Positions 17,225 to 26,130 of a DNA stretch of 64,000 bases are shown in pieces. How positions within the stretch are numbered: position 1 is the first letter of the stretch; each line of letters starts with the position of its first letter. The notes under the pieces are model-generated. The model ran no database searches and was not told the origin of the DNA. It saw only the letters and a list, made by a program, of their open reading frames with translations. The stretch is from Rugamonas rivuli (GTDB lineage: Bacteria > Pseudomonadota > Gammaproteobacteria > Burkholderiales > Burkholderiaceae_D): positions 273,843-337,842 of the forward strand of contig NZ_WHUF01000008.1 in assembly GCF_009380165.1 (NCBI RefSeq), written 5' to 3'. A program made the position numbers and the translations under genes.

Positions 17225-18289
17225 ATGTCCCTCGTATCCATGCGTCAATTGCTGGACCACGCCGCTGAAAACGGCTATGGCATCCCTGCGTTCAACGTCA
17301 ACAATCTGGAGCAGGTGCAGGCCATCATGGCCGCCGCCGATGCCCTGAACAGCCCGGTCATCATGCAAGCCTCGGCCGGCGCCCGCAAATATGCCGGCGA
17401 AGCCTTTCTGCGCCACCTGATCGACGCCGCCGTCGAAGCCTATCCGCACATCCCGGTCGTCATGCACCAGGACCACGGCCAGTCGCCGGCCGTGTGCCAG
17501 GCCGCGATCCGCTCCGGCTTCACCTCGGTGATGATGGACGGCTCGCTGGAAGCGGACGGCAAGTCGGTCGCTTCGTACGAGTACAACGTCGAAGTATCGA
17601 AAGAAGTGGTCAAGTTCTCGCACGCCATCGGCGTGACGGTGGAAGCCGAACTGGGCGTGCTCGGTTCGCTGGAAACCATGAAGGGCGACAAGGAAGACGG
17701 CCACGGCGCCGACGGCACCATGACCCGCGAACAGCTGCTGACCGACGTGGCCCAGGCCGCCGACTTCGTGCAGCGCACCCAGTGCGACGCGCTGGCGATC
17801 GCCATCGGCACCTCGCACGGCGCCTACAAGTTCACCCGCAAGCCGACCGGCGACATCCTGGCCATCGACCGCATCAAGGAAATCCACGCCCGCATCCCTA
17901 ACACCCACCTGGTGATGCACGGTTCGTCGTCGGTGCCGCAGGAACTGCTGGCCATCATCCGCGAATTCGGCGGCGACATGAAGGAAACCTACGGCGTGCC
18001 AGTCGAAGAAATCCAGGAAGGCATCCGTCACGGCGTTCGCAAGATCAACATCGACACCGACATCCGTCTGGCGATGACCGCGGCCACCCGCAAGTTCCTG
18101 TTCGAGAACCCGTCGAAATTCGACCCGCGCGACTTCCTGAAGCCAGCCCGCGCCGCCGCCGAGCTGATCGTGCGCGCCCGCTTCCAGTCGTTCGGCTGCG
18201 AAGGCCAGGCGTCGAAAATCAAAGTCATCCCGCTGGAAAAAATGGCCGAGCGTTACAAGGCCGGCGAGCTGTCCCAGATTGTGAAGTAA
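17225..18289 (+). CDS. fba: Class II fructose-bisphosphate aldolase
   Basis: Zinc-dependent aldolase interconverting fructose 1,6-bisphosphate with dihydroxyacetone phosphate and glyceraldehyde 3-phosphate. 354 residues. Zinc and active-site segments: VVMHQDHGQSP, GVTVEAELGVLGSLE, AIAIGTSHGAYKF, LVMHGSSSVPQE and KINIDTDIRLAMT. The ATG at 17225 follows TTGGAG. It is the Calvin-type/class IIA long form common in Burkholderiales. It is separated from pyk by the REP-like cluster and from purC by a terminator. Confidence 0.96.
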   Translation: MSLVSMRQLLDHAAENGYGIPAFNVNNLEQVQAIMAAADALNSPVIMQASAGARKYAGEAFLRHLIDAAVEAYPHIPVVMHQDHGQSPAVCQAAIRSGFTSVMMDGSLEADGKSVASYEYNVEVSKEVVKFSHAIGVTVEAELGVLGSLETMKGDKEDGHGADGTMTREQLLTDVAQAADFVQRTQCDALAIAIGTSHGAYKFTRKPTGDILAIDRIKEIHARIPNTHLVMHGSSSVPQELLAIIREFGGDMKETYGVPVEEIQEGIRHGVRKINIDTDIRLAMTAATRKFLFENPSKFDPRDFLKPARAAAELIVRARFQSFGCEGQASKIKVIPLEKMAERYKAGELSQIVK

Positions 18290-18305
18290 AATTCTGTTTT
18301 GGAAC

Positions 18306-18374
18306 GGATCGATTCTCTCGGGAATCGGTCCAACTCTCTTGACCGGCTAGCAAGGTTTTCCCTGCGCCGGTTTT
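18306..18374 (+). terminator. Hairpin and terminator between fba and purC
   Basis: First a 10-bp stem, GGATCGATTC (18306-18315) with GAATCGGTCC (18322-18331), one G-T wobble, no T run. Then ACCGGC (18342-18347) with GCCGGT (18366-18371), with an inner GCAAGG/CCCTGC helix, followed by TTTCGCTTTT. The second is a plausible rho-independent terminator for fba. Confidence 0.65.
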
Positions 18375-18410
18375 CGCTTTTCTATACCGCTAGTCTATCC
18401 ACCTCCCGCT

Positions 18411-19304
18411 ATGAACAGCCTTTACCAGACCTCCATCAAGTCCCTGCCACTCCTCGGCCACGGCAAAGTCCGCGACAACTACGCTGTCGGCGACGACAAG
18501 ATTTTGATCGTCACCACCGACCGCCTGTCGGCCTTCGACGTCGTCATGAACGAGCCTATCCCTGGCAAGGGCATGGTCCTGAACCAGATGAGCGATTTCT
18601 GGTTCGAAAAACTCGGCCACATCGTGCCTAACCACCTGACCGGCGTGGCGCCGGAATCCGTGGTCGCCGCCGACGAAGTGGAGCAGGTCAAGGGCCGCGC
18701 CGTGGTCGCCAAGCGCCTGAAGCCGATCATGGTCGAGGCGGTGGTGCGCGGTTACATCATCGGTTCGGGCTGGAAGGATTACCAGGACACCGGCAGCATC
18801 TGCGGCATCAAGCTGCCGGCCGGCCTGCAACAGGCTGAGAAGCTGCCTGAGCCGCTGTTCACCCCGGCCGCCAAGGCCGACCTGGGCGAGCACGACGAGA
18901 ACATCAGCTTCGCCGACATGGAAAGCCGCATCGGCGCCGAACTGGCCGCCAAGATGCGCGATGTCAGCATCGCCCTGTACAAGGCCGCCGCCGACTACGC
19001 CGCCACGCGCGGCATCATCATCGCCGACACCAAGTTCGAATTCGGCCTGGACGAAAACGGCGTCATGCACCTGATGGACGAAGTGCTGACCGCCGACTCG
19101 TCGCGCTTCTGGCCTGCCGACTCGTACAAGCCTGGCATGTCGCCACCGTCGTTCGACAAGCAGTTCGTGCGCGACTACCTGGAAACCCTGACCTGGGGCA
19201 AAACCGCACCGGCGCCGGCGCTGCCTGCCGACGTCATCGACAAGACCCAGGCCAAGTACTTCGAAGCCATCGAGCGCCTGACCGGCCAGAAGCTGAAGGC
19301 CTGA
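18411..19304 (+). CDS. purC: SAICAR synthase
   Basis: Condenses CAIR with aspartate in purine biosynthesis. 297 residues, the length of the fused bacterial/yeast-like form. Motifs: LLGHGKVRDNYAV, DRLSAFDVVMNEPIPGKG, VVRGYIIGSGWKDY, IIIADTKFEFG and LMDEVLTADSSRFW. purE starts one base after its stop, so purC, purE and purK form an operon. Confidence 0.97.
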   Translation: MNSLYQTSIKSLPLLGHGKVRDNYAVGDDKILIVTTDRLSAFDVVMNEPIPGKGMVLNQMSDFWFEKLGHIVPNHLTGVAPESVVAADEVEQVKGRAVVAKRLKPIMVEAVVRGYIIGSGWKDYQDTGSICGIKLPAGLQQAEKLPEPLFTPAAKADLGEHDENISFADMESRIGAELAAKMRDVSIALYKAAADYAATRGIIIADTKFEFGLDENGVMHLMDEVLTADSSRFWPADSYKPGMSPPSFDKQFVRDYLETLTWGKTAPAPALPADVIDKTQAKYFEAIERLTGQKLKA

Positions 19305-19305
19305 T

Positions 19306-19806
19306 ATGAGCGAGCAGAACAAGCCATTGGTCGGCGTCATCATGGGTTCGTCGTCGGACTGGGACGTGATGCAGAACGCGGTCGCCATCCTCAAGCAGTT
19401 CGGCGTGCCGTATGAAGCGCAAGTCATTTCTGCGCACCGCATGCCGGACGAGATGTACGCCTACGCCAAGAGCGCCCGCGCTCGCGGCCTGCGCGCCATC
19501 ATCGCCGGCGCCGGCGGCGCGGCCCACCTGCCTGGCATGGTGGCCGCGATGACCATCGTGCCGGTGCTGGGCGTGCCGGTGCCGTCCAAGTATCTGCGCG
19601 GCGAGGATTCGCTGCTGTCCATCGTGCAGATGCCCAAGGGCGTGCCGGTGTCGACCTTCGCCATCGGCGAAGCCGGCGCCGCCAATGCCGCGCTGACGGC
19701 GGTGGCGATGATCGCCGCCAACGACGACGCGCTGGCCGGCAAGCTGGAAGCATTCCGTGTCACGCAAACCGAAGCCGCCAAGGCCATGACTTTACCGCTG
19801 GAATAA
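19306..19806 (+). CDS. purE: N5-CAIR mutase
   Basis: Class I PurE converts N5-CAIR (the PurK product) to CAIR. 166 residues with the signature VGVIMGSSSDWDVM, the EAQVISAHRMPDEM catalytic block (His) and GAGGAAHLPGMVA. Lies one base after purC and abuts purK directly. Confidence 0.97.
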   Translation: MSEQNKPLVGVIMGSSSDWDVMQNAVAILKQFGVPYEAQVISAHRMPDEMYAYAKSARARGLRAIIAGAGGAAHLPGMVAAMTIVPVLGVPVPSKYLRGEDSLLSIVQMPKGVPVSTFAIGEAGAANAALTAVAMIAANDDALAGKLEAFRVTQTEAAKAMTLPLE

Positions 19807-21009
19807 ATGAGTAAACAGTTTTCACCAATTCTGCCAGCCGCCAATCCACCAGCCTGGCTGGGTGTGATGGGCGGTGGTCAGCTCGGCCGCATGTTTGCCC
19901 AGGCCGCACAAAGCATGGGTTATCAAGTGGCCGTGCTGGAACCGGCGGCCGACTGTCCAGCAGGGCAGGTCGCGCAGCGCCTGGTCGAAGCCGGCTATGA
20001 AGATGCCGCCGGCCTCGACGCGCTGGCCGCGCAATGCCTGGCCGTCACCACCGAATTCGAGAACGTGCCGGCCGACAGCCTGTCGCGCCTGGCGCAGCAA
20101 GTGTTTGTCGCGCCGAACGCGCATGGCGTGTCGGTGGCGCAGGACCGCATCGCCGAGAAACGCTTCTTCGTCGATTGCGCGTCCAAGTCGGGCGTGATGC
20201 CGGCGCCGCACAAGGTGATCGCCACGCATGCGGACATCGACGCCATTGGCGACGACCTGCTGCCCGGCATCCTGAAGACGGTGCGCATGGGCTATGACGG
20301 CAAGGGCCAGGTCCGCGTGCGCAGCCGCGAGGATGTGCGCGCCGCCTTCGACAGCATGGACGGCGTCACCTGCCTGCTGGAGAAGATGCTGCCGCTGGCC
20401 TACGAGGTCTCGGTGCTGACCGCGCGCGGCGCCGACGGCGAATCGGTGGTCTACCCGATCGCCGAGAACGTCCACCGCGACGGCATCCTGTTCACTACCA
20501 CCGTGCCCGGCCCGAACGTGTCGGAAGCCAGCGCCAGGATCGCACAGCAGGCGGCGCAAGCCATCGTTGCCGAGCTCGGTTATGTCGGCGTGCTGTGCAT
20601 CGAATTCTTCGTGCTCACCGACGGCAGCCTGGTGGTCAACGAGATGGCGCCGCGTCCGCACAACAGCGGCCACTACACGATGGATGCCTGCGTCACCAGC
20701 CAGTTCGCGCAGCAGGTGCGCGCCATGGCCCGCCTGCCGCTGGGCGATGTGCGCCAGCATTCGCCGGCCGTGATGCTCAACATCCTCGGCGATGTCTGGT
20801 TCACCGACGACACCGACGCCACGCGTGAACCGGCCTGGGATCAGGTGCTGGCGCTGCCGGGCGCCTGCCTGCATCTGTACGGCAAGGACGATCCGCGCCG
20901 CGCCCGCAAGATGGGCCACCTGACCTTCATCGCGCCGACCCTGGCGCAAGCGCAGCAGCAGCTCGATGCCGCCTGCGCCATCCTGGCGATCGACAAGGCG
21001 GCACCGTGA
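19807..21009 (+). CDS. purK: N5-CAIR synthase (ATP-grasp)
   Basis: Carboxylates AIR with bicarbonate and ATP to N5-CAIR. 400 residues of ATP-grasp fold: GVMGGGQLGRMFAQAA at the N-terminus, the LKTVRMGYDGKGQ loop, and NEMAPRPHNSGHYTMDAC with metal-binding residues. The ATG directly follows the purE stop, and its own stop overlaps the GTG start of the next gene (GTGA). Confidence 0.97.
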   Translation: MSKQFSPILPAANPPAWLGVMGGGQLGRMFAQAAQSMGYQVAVLEPAADCPAGQVAQRLVEAGYEDAAGLDALAAQCLAVTTEFENVPADSLSRLAQQVFVAPNAHGVSVAQDRIAEKRFFVDCASKSGVMPAPHKVIATHADIDAIGDDLLPGILKTVRMGYDGKGQVRVRSREDVRAAFDSMDGVTCLLEKMLPLAYEVSVLTARGADGESVVYPIAENVHRDGILFTTTVPGPNVSEASARIAQQAAQAIVAELGYVGVLCIEFFVLTDGSLVVNEMAPRPHNSGHYTMDACVTSQFAQQVRAMARLPLGDVRQHSPAVMLNILGDVWFTDDTDATREPAWDQVLALPGACLHLYGKDDPRRARKMGHLTFIAPTLAQAQQQLDAACAILAIDKAAP

Positions 21010-22091
21010 AGCAGCAGGCCGCAACGGTAGCCGACCACACCGCCATCGCGGCGGCCGCGACGATCCTGGAGGAGGGCGGCCTGGTCGCCTTCCCCACCGA
21101 GACCGTCTACGGCCTGGGCGCCGACGCCGAGAACCCGGCGGCCGTGGCCCGCATCTACCAGGCCAAGGGCCGGCCGAACGACCACCCGGTGATCGTCCAC
21201 GTCGCCCCCGGCGCCGCGCTCGACTACTGGGTCGCCGACATTCCGGACGAAGCCCGCCAACTGGTCGCGGCCTTCTGGCCTGGCCCGCTGACCATGATCT
21301 TGAAACGCGCCAGCCACATTCCCGACGCCGTCTCCGGCGGCCAGGATACGGTCGGCATCCGCTGCCCCTCGCACCCGGTCGCGATCGCCTTGCTGAGCGC
21401 CTTCAAGGGCGGCAAGGGCGGCGTGGCCGCGCCGTCGGCCAACAAGTTCGGCAACGTCAGCCCGACCACGGCCCAGCACGTGCGCGATGAGTTCGGCCTG
21501 GATGAACAGGACGACGGCGCCACCGACGGCGAAGCCTGCAGCGGCGCCTTGCTGAGCACCGTGCTCGAAGGCGGTCCCAGCCAGGTCGGCATCGAATCGA
21601 CCATCGTCGACCTGTCGCGCCTGGCGACGCACGGCCCGGTGCTGCTGCGTCCCGGCCACATCAGCGCGCAGCAGATCGCCGACGTCATCGGCGCCATGCC
21701 GGCCGCGCCGGACCAGGCCGCGCCGCGCGCCTCCGGCACGCTGGAATCGCACTACGCGCCCCGCACGCCGGTGACGATGCTGCCGCAGGCCGAACTGGCG
21801 GCCGCGCTGGCGCAGTTGCAGGCGCGCGGCGTCAAGGTGGCGCTGATCGGCCATGCCTTGCCGGCGCAGTCACCATCGTCGCCGTCGCAACGCCTGCTGC
21901 CGGCCGAGCCGGCCGGCTACGCCTACGGCCTGTACGCCGCGCTGCGCGACATGGACCAGACCGGCTCCGACCTGATCCTGGTCGAGACCCCGCCGCAGGA
22001 CGCGGCGTGGCTGGGCGTCAACGACCGCTTGCGCCGTTCGGTGTTCGGCTCGGCCGGCGTGATCGCATCCCTGCTGAAAACTGAGATGTAA
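21006..22091 (+). CDS. tsaC: L-threonylcarbamoyladenylate synthase (Sua5 type)
   Basis: Makes threonylcarbamoyl-AMP for t6A modification of ANN-decoding tRNAs. 361 residues: an N-terminal YrdC domain (about 1-215; GLVAFPTETVYGLGADA, KGRPNDHPVIVH, GPLTMILKR, PSANKFGNVSPTTAQHV) and a C-terminal Sua5 domain (about 240-360; ASGTLESHYAPRTPV, then AWLGVNDRLRRS). The two-domain form distinguishes it from short TsaC. The GTG start overlaps the purK stop by four bases, so it is translationally coupled to the purine operon. Confidence 0.92.
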   Translation: MKQQAATVADHTAIAAAATILEEGGLVAFPTETVYGLGADAENPAAVARIYQAKGRPNDHPVIVHVAPGAALDYWVADIPDEARQLVAAFWPGPLTMILKRASHIPDAVSGGQDTVGIRCPSHPVAIALLSAFKGGKGGVAAPSANKFGNVSPTTAQHVRDEFGLDEQDDGATDGEACSGALLSTVLEGGPSQVGIESTIVDLSRLATHGPVLLRPGHISAQQIADVIGAMPAAPDQAAPRASGTLESHYAPRTPVTMLPQAELAAALAQLQARGVKVALIGHALPAQSPSSPSQRLLPAEPAGYAYGLYAALRDMDQTGSDLILVETPPQDAAWLGVNDRLRRSVFGSAGVIASLLKTEM

Positions 22092-22227
22092 GTGTTGCGA
22101 TAGGTCATGCAATTGGCTTGCTTTTCTGCTAAGCTAAAGCGTTGCTCGACAAAAAAAAATTCCGGCAACCTTGACCTACCAGCAGGGGCCGCCTCATAGG
22201 GTCCCGCACCCAATTTGAGGATGCATC

Positions 22228-23769
22228 ATGTTCAACGCCGCCCGTTTTTCCCTGATTTCCCTTGCCGTATTGCTGGCTTGTTGTGGCGGCGGCGGCGGTT
22301 CCGCCGGCAACCAGACCGGCGGCACCGTGGTGACGCAGCCGCCGGCCCAGCTGCGCGGCGTGCCCATCGGCGGCGCCACGCTGGTGCCGGCTGCCGTCGG
22401 CAACGGCGCCATGGCCAACACCGTCGAGCCTGGCGTCATGAAGAAGCTGATGGATGGCACCATCCCCCTCGGCAGCTCCATGACCGGCACGCCGACCTGC
22501 GCCGTGACCGCCTACACTCTCAAGTACCACACCGTCGACTCGGTGGCGGCCGACACCGACGCCAGCACCGCGATCATCGTGCCGTCCGGCACGGACGCGG
22601 CCTGCCAGGGCAGCCGTCCGGTGATGTTGTATGCGCACGGCACCTCGCCGCGCAAGACCACCGACATGGCCAACCTGTCCGCCACCGAGGCGCGGCTGGT
22701 GGCGGCGATGTTCGCGGCCCAGGGCTACATCGTGGTGGCGCCGAACTATGCCGGCTATGCGGGCTCGTCGCTGGCCTACCATCCCTACCTGGACGCCGAC
22801 CAGCAATCCAACGACATGATCGACGCCTTACGCGCCGCCCGCAGCGTGCTCGGCAGCATCGGCGCCAGCGCTTCCAGCAAGCTGGTAGTGAGCGGTTACT
22901 CGCAGGGCGGCTTCGTGGCGCTGGCCACCCAGCGTGCGATGCAGACCAAGTACGCCGGCGAATTCTCGGTGGCGGCGGCGGCGCCGATGTCCGGCCCGTA
23001 TGCGCTGCTGCAATTCGGCGACGCCATCTACGGCGGTGCGCCGACGGTGGGTTCCAGCGGCTTCCTGCCGATGCTGATCAACGCCGGCCAGCGCGCCGGC
23101 GCCGGCATCTACGCCAGCCTGGACGACATCTACGAAGCCAAGTACGCCACCGGCATCGATACGCTGCTGCCGGGCACGCAGGGCCTGGGCGACCTGGTGG
23201 CGGCCGGCAAGCTGCCGAACGACGTGCTGTTCGCCCAGGATTCCCTGCCGCAGGCGTCGGGCTACGCGTCCTACTTCGGTTTCGACCACTTGATGAAGAC
23301 CAGCTACCGCAACGGCTACCTGGCCGACCTCAAGGCCAACCCCTGCAACACCAACAGCGTCTCGCCGCTGGGCTGCACGCCTGCCCAGCCGCTGCGCAAG
23401 TGGCTGCTGAGGAACGATCTGCGCACCTACACGCCGACCGTGCCGCTGCTGCTGTGCGGCGGCAACGAGGATCCGGTGGTGCCGTTCGCTAACACCGACG
23501 CCGCCAACGATTACTTCCGCGCCCACGCCATGGCCTCCGGCCTGCTGACGGTGCTGGATGTGGACGATTCGGCGCTGCTGGGCCCGTACCGCACCACGCG
23601 CGCCGAATTCGCCGCCGCCAAGCAGGTGCTGCGCTTGTCCACGCTGACCAGCACGGGTTCGACGGCGGCCGCCAACAAGGCCGTCAGCGACGCCTACCAC
23701 GCCGGCCTGGTCGCCCCATTCTGCATGCGCGAGGTAAGAAACTTCTTCGATTCTGCACCTGCACGCTGA
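22228..23769 (+). CDS. Secreted lipoprotein alpha/beta hydrolase
   Basis: 513 residues. The N-terminus is a lipoprotein signal with lipobox LLAC (Cys about 18) followed by a Gly-rich spacer. The body is an alpha/beta hydrolase: VMLYAHGTSPRKTTDM, the nucleophile elbow VSGYSQGGF (Ser), and an acid in LCGGNEDPVVPF. The large insert-bearing layout resembles secretory lipases or polyester-degrading esterases rather than cytosolic esterases. GAGG lies upstream of the ATG. Together with the next two genes it forms an envelope-related group; the substrate is not known. Confidence 0.82.
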   Translation: MFNAARFSLISLAVLLACCGGGGGSAGNQTGGTVVTQPPAQLRGVPIGGATLVPAAVGNGAMANTVEPGVMKKLMDGTIPLGSSMTGTPTCAVTAYTLKYHTVDSVAADTDASTAIIVPSGTDAACQGSRPVMLYAHGTSPRKTTDMANLSATEARLVAAMFAAQGYIVVAPNYAGYAGSSLAYHPYLDADQQSNDMIDALRAARSVLGSIGASASSKLVVSGYSQGGFVALATQRAMQTKYAGEFSVAAAAPMSGPYALLQFGDAIYGGAPTVGSSGFLPMLINAGQRAGAGIYASLDDIYEAKYATGIDTLLPGTQGLGDLVAAGKLPNDVLFAQDSLPQASGYASYFGFDHLMKTSYRNGYLADLKANPCNTNSVSPLGCTPAQPLRKWLLRNDLRTYTPTVPLLLCGGNEDPVVPFANTDAANDYFRAHAMASGLLTVLDVDDSALLGPYRTTRAEFAAAKQVLRLSTLTSTGSTAAANKAVSDAYHAGLVAPFCMREVRNFFDSAPAR

Positions 23770-23953
23770 AATCGATTTTGCGTAAAGTTGTCTCATTGAA
23801 AATAAAGCCGAGCAATCGTTCTTTTTAGCCACAGACGACAGGGGATTTGATGTGCTCCCCTATACATCGATAGCTAACGCTGGCATATTAGTTGGGTTGC
23901 GAATAGCACGGACGTTCGTATCACACTATAAAAATATTTTTCTAGGAGACAAC

Positions 23954-25306
23954 ATGCGTCATACCAAATTTGCACTTGCTGCAATGACCCTGGCCGTCCT
24001 TGCAGGTTGCGGCGGCACCGATCCCCAACCCGGCGATCAATCCATCAAGATCAAATACAGTGCCCAGGTGTCGTTTGGCGACAGCCTGTCCGACGTCGGC
24101 TCCTACGCGGTCGGCACGGTCGCCGCGCTCAAGGGCGGCAAATTCACGATCAATGGCGACAGCTCGGCCACCGTTCCCACGCTGACCGGCAAGAACTGGA
24201 CCGAACTGGTCGCCGCTCAATTCGGCCTGGCTGCGCCGTGCGCGGCCTTGACCGGCCTCGACGGTGATGCCAGCAAAGGTTTCTCGGTACCGCAAGCGCC
24301 CCACGCCGGCTGCTACGGCTATGCCCAGGGCGGCGCGCGCGTCACCAACCCTGTCGGCCCGGGCAACAAGCTGACCGGCAGCGCGCTGGGCGCGCTGACC
24401 ATCCCGGTCGTCACCCAGGTGGCCAACCACTTGAAAGCCGTCGGCGGCAAATTCAAGGGCGATGAAATGGTGTTCGTCATGGCGGGCGCCAACGATGCGC
24501 TGCTGGGCTTGTCCGTGTTGGGCGACAATTCGACCAAGGCCGGCAGCCAGGCCTATGTCACCAGCCTGGTCGGCCAGCTGGCTGCCGGCGCCACCACGCC
24601 GCAAGCCGCCGCCGCCGCCATCGGCCTGGCCGCGCAGACGGAAGCTGCCAACCCGGGCAGCACGGCGGACTCGATCACCATCGCAGCAGTCGGCGCAGCC
24701 GCTGTCCAGCCAGGCAATTCCGCAGTGGCCTCGCAGGCCGTCTGGGGCCCGATGGCCTTGAAAGCCAAGGCTGACGGCGCCGCCGCCGGCGCCGCCTACG
24801 CCGCCGCCCATGGTCCGGAACTGGTGACCGCGATGACCACCGCCGCCACCGAACTGGTCGCCCTGGTCAAGACGCAGATCCTCGCCAACGGCGCCAACTA
24901 CGTCACCGTCAACAACATCCCGGACCTCGGCACCACGCCGTTCGCCCTGGCCCAGACGGACTCGACCAAGGCCCTGATCAACGCCATGATCGGCGCCTTC
25001 AACTCGACGCTGAGCGCCGGCCTGGCATCGGAATCGAAGGTGTTGCTGGTAGACGTGTTCGCGGGCAGCCACGACCAGGCCATCAATCCCGGCCCGTATG
25101 GCCTGACCAACGTGACCGAGAACGCTTGCGACCTGACCGCGCCGAAGAACCCGCTGGGCAGCTCGGTGGTGTGCAACGCCAGCAACGTCAAATCGGGCGA
25201 TATCAGCCATTGGGGCTTTGCCGACACGCTGCACCCTACGCCGTACAACAACCTGCTGCTGGCCCGCTACGTGGCCGAGAAGCTGGTCGTCAAGGGCTGG
25301 CTGTAA
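23954..25306 (+). CDS. SGNH/GDSL-family esterase lipoprotein
   Basis: 450 residues from the ATG at 23954, which has AGGAG; an upstream extension to 23852 lacks a signal sequence and is rejected. Lipobox LAGC near residue 18. SGNH blocks: FGDSLSDVGSY (catalytic Ser), a Gly in block II (GGARVT), GANDALLGL (Asn) and DTLHPTPYNN (Asp/His). An Ala-rich insertion of about 100 residues lies between blocks III and V. Such enzymes hydrolyse lipids or polysaccharide esters at the cell surface. Confidence 0.85.
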   Translation: MRHTKFALAAMTLAVLAGCGGTDPQPGDQSIKIKYSAQVSFGDSLSDVGSYAVGTVAALKGGKFTINGDSSATVPTLTGKNWTELVAAQFGLAAPCAALTGLDGDASKGFSVPQAPHAGCYGYAQGGARVTNPVGPGNKLTGSALGALTIPVVTQVANHLKAVGGKFKGDEMVFVMAGANDALLGLSVLGDNSTKAGSQAYVTSLVGQLAAGATTPQAAAAAIGLAAQTEAANPGSTADSITIAAVGAAAVQPGNSAVASQAVWGPMALKAKADGAAAGAAYAAAHGPELVTAMTTAATELVALVKTQILANGANYVTVNNIPDLGTTPFALAQTDSTKALINAMIGAFNSTLSAGLASESKVLLVDVFAGSHDQAINPGPYGLTNVTENACDLTAPKNPLGSSVVCNASNVKSGDISHWGFADTLHPTPYNNLLLARYVAEKLVVKGWL

Positions 25307-25381
25307 TTCAGTCGTCGCGCGCAGCCGCCGCCTGCGGGAGGGCGGCTGCCGGACTCATCACACAATAAATCAGGAGACGAT

Positions 25382-26062
25382 ATGAAGAACACGGTAAAAC
25401 TGCTGGCGCTGGCCGCCGCACTGACGGTGGCCTCGGCCGCATCGGCGCAACAAACCGCCGGCACCTGGCTGGGCACGCTGGGCATCAACAAGATCACACC
25501 GAAAGTCGATTCGGGCGACGTCTCGGCGCCGGCGCTGCCGGGCACCAAGACCGACGTCGGTTCGGACACCAAGCCGCGCTTCGCGATCGCTTACATGGTG
25601 ACCGACAATATTGCGGCTGAGATCGATCTGGGTCTGCCCTACAAACATGAGCTGCGCGGCGCCGGTGCGATCGAAGGCACGGGCAAGCTGGCCACGGCGG
25701 AAGTGCTGCCGCCGACGGCCTTCATCCAATACCGCTTCCTGCCGGCGAACTCGATGGTCCGTCCTTATGTGGGCCTGGGCATCACCTACGCCATGTTCCA
25801 GAAGGAACGCGGTTCGGGCCAGCTGACTGCCGTGCTGAACACCGGCGGCCCTGGCGCTACCTTCAAGCTTGATGACAAGTGGGCGGTGAGCTACCAGCTC
25901 GGCGGCACGGTGAAGATCAATGAGAAGTGGTTCCTGGACGCCTCGGTCATCAAGACCAAGCTGAAAACCACGGCCCATTACTCGACCGGCCAGACCCAGA
26001 ACGTGCGGCTGGATCCGCTGGCGGTCAACGTCAGCATCGGCTACAACTTCAAGGGCTTCTAA
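25382..26062 (+). CDS. ompW: OmpW-family outer-membrane protein
   Basis: 226 residues with a cleavable signal peptide (ALAAALTVASAASAQ) and alternating beta strands ending in an aromatic residue (YNFKGF), as required for outer-membrane insertion. The blocks RFAIAYMVTDNIAAEIDLGLP, PPTAFIQYRFLP and RPYVGLGITYAMF match the 8-stranded OmpW barrel, which offers a lateral path for hydrophobic molecules. It follows two secreted esterases, which could release hydrophobic products. AGGAGA precedes the ATG. Confidence 0.9.
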   Translation: MKNTVKLLALAAALTVASAASAQQTAGTWLGTLGINKITPKVDSGDVSAPALPGTKTDVGSDTKPRFAIAYMVTDNIAAEIDLGLPYKHELRGAGAIEGTGKLATAEVLPPTAFIQYRFLPANSMVRPYVGLGITYAMFQKERGSGQLTAVLNTGGPGATFKLDDKWAVSYQLGGTVKINEKWFLDASVIKTKLKTTAHYSTGQTQNVRLDPLAVNVSIGYNFKGF

Positions 26063-26078
26063 GGTTTAAGCCGAAAAC

Positions 26079-26118
26079 AAAAAAACCGCTGGGGCCTTGC
26101 AGCCGCAGCGGTTTTTTT
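26079..26118 (+). terminator. Bidirectional terminator between ompW and gcdH
   Basis: AAAAAAACCGCTG (26079-26091) pairs with CAGCGGTTTTTTT (26106-26118) around a short loop. The A run and T run make it active on both strands for the two convergent genes. Confidence 0.92.
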
Positions 26119-26130
26119 ACGTCCATCGGT

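Noticed and set aside
18290..18410. Purine riboswitch upstream of purC
   Set aside because: The hairpins there do not show the conserved junction of a purine or PRPP aptamer, and the second one is better explained as the fba terminator.
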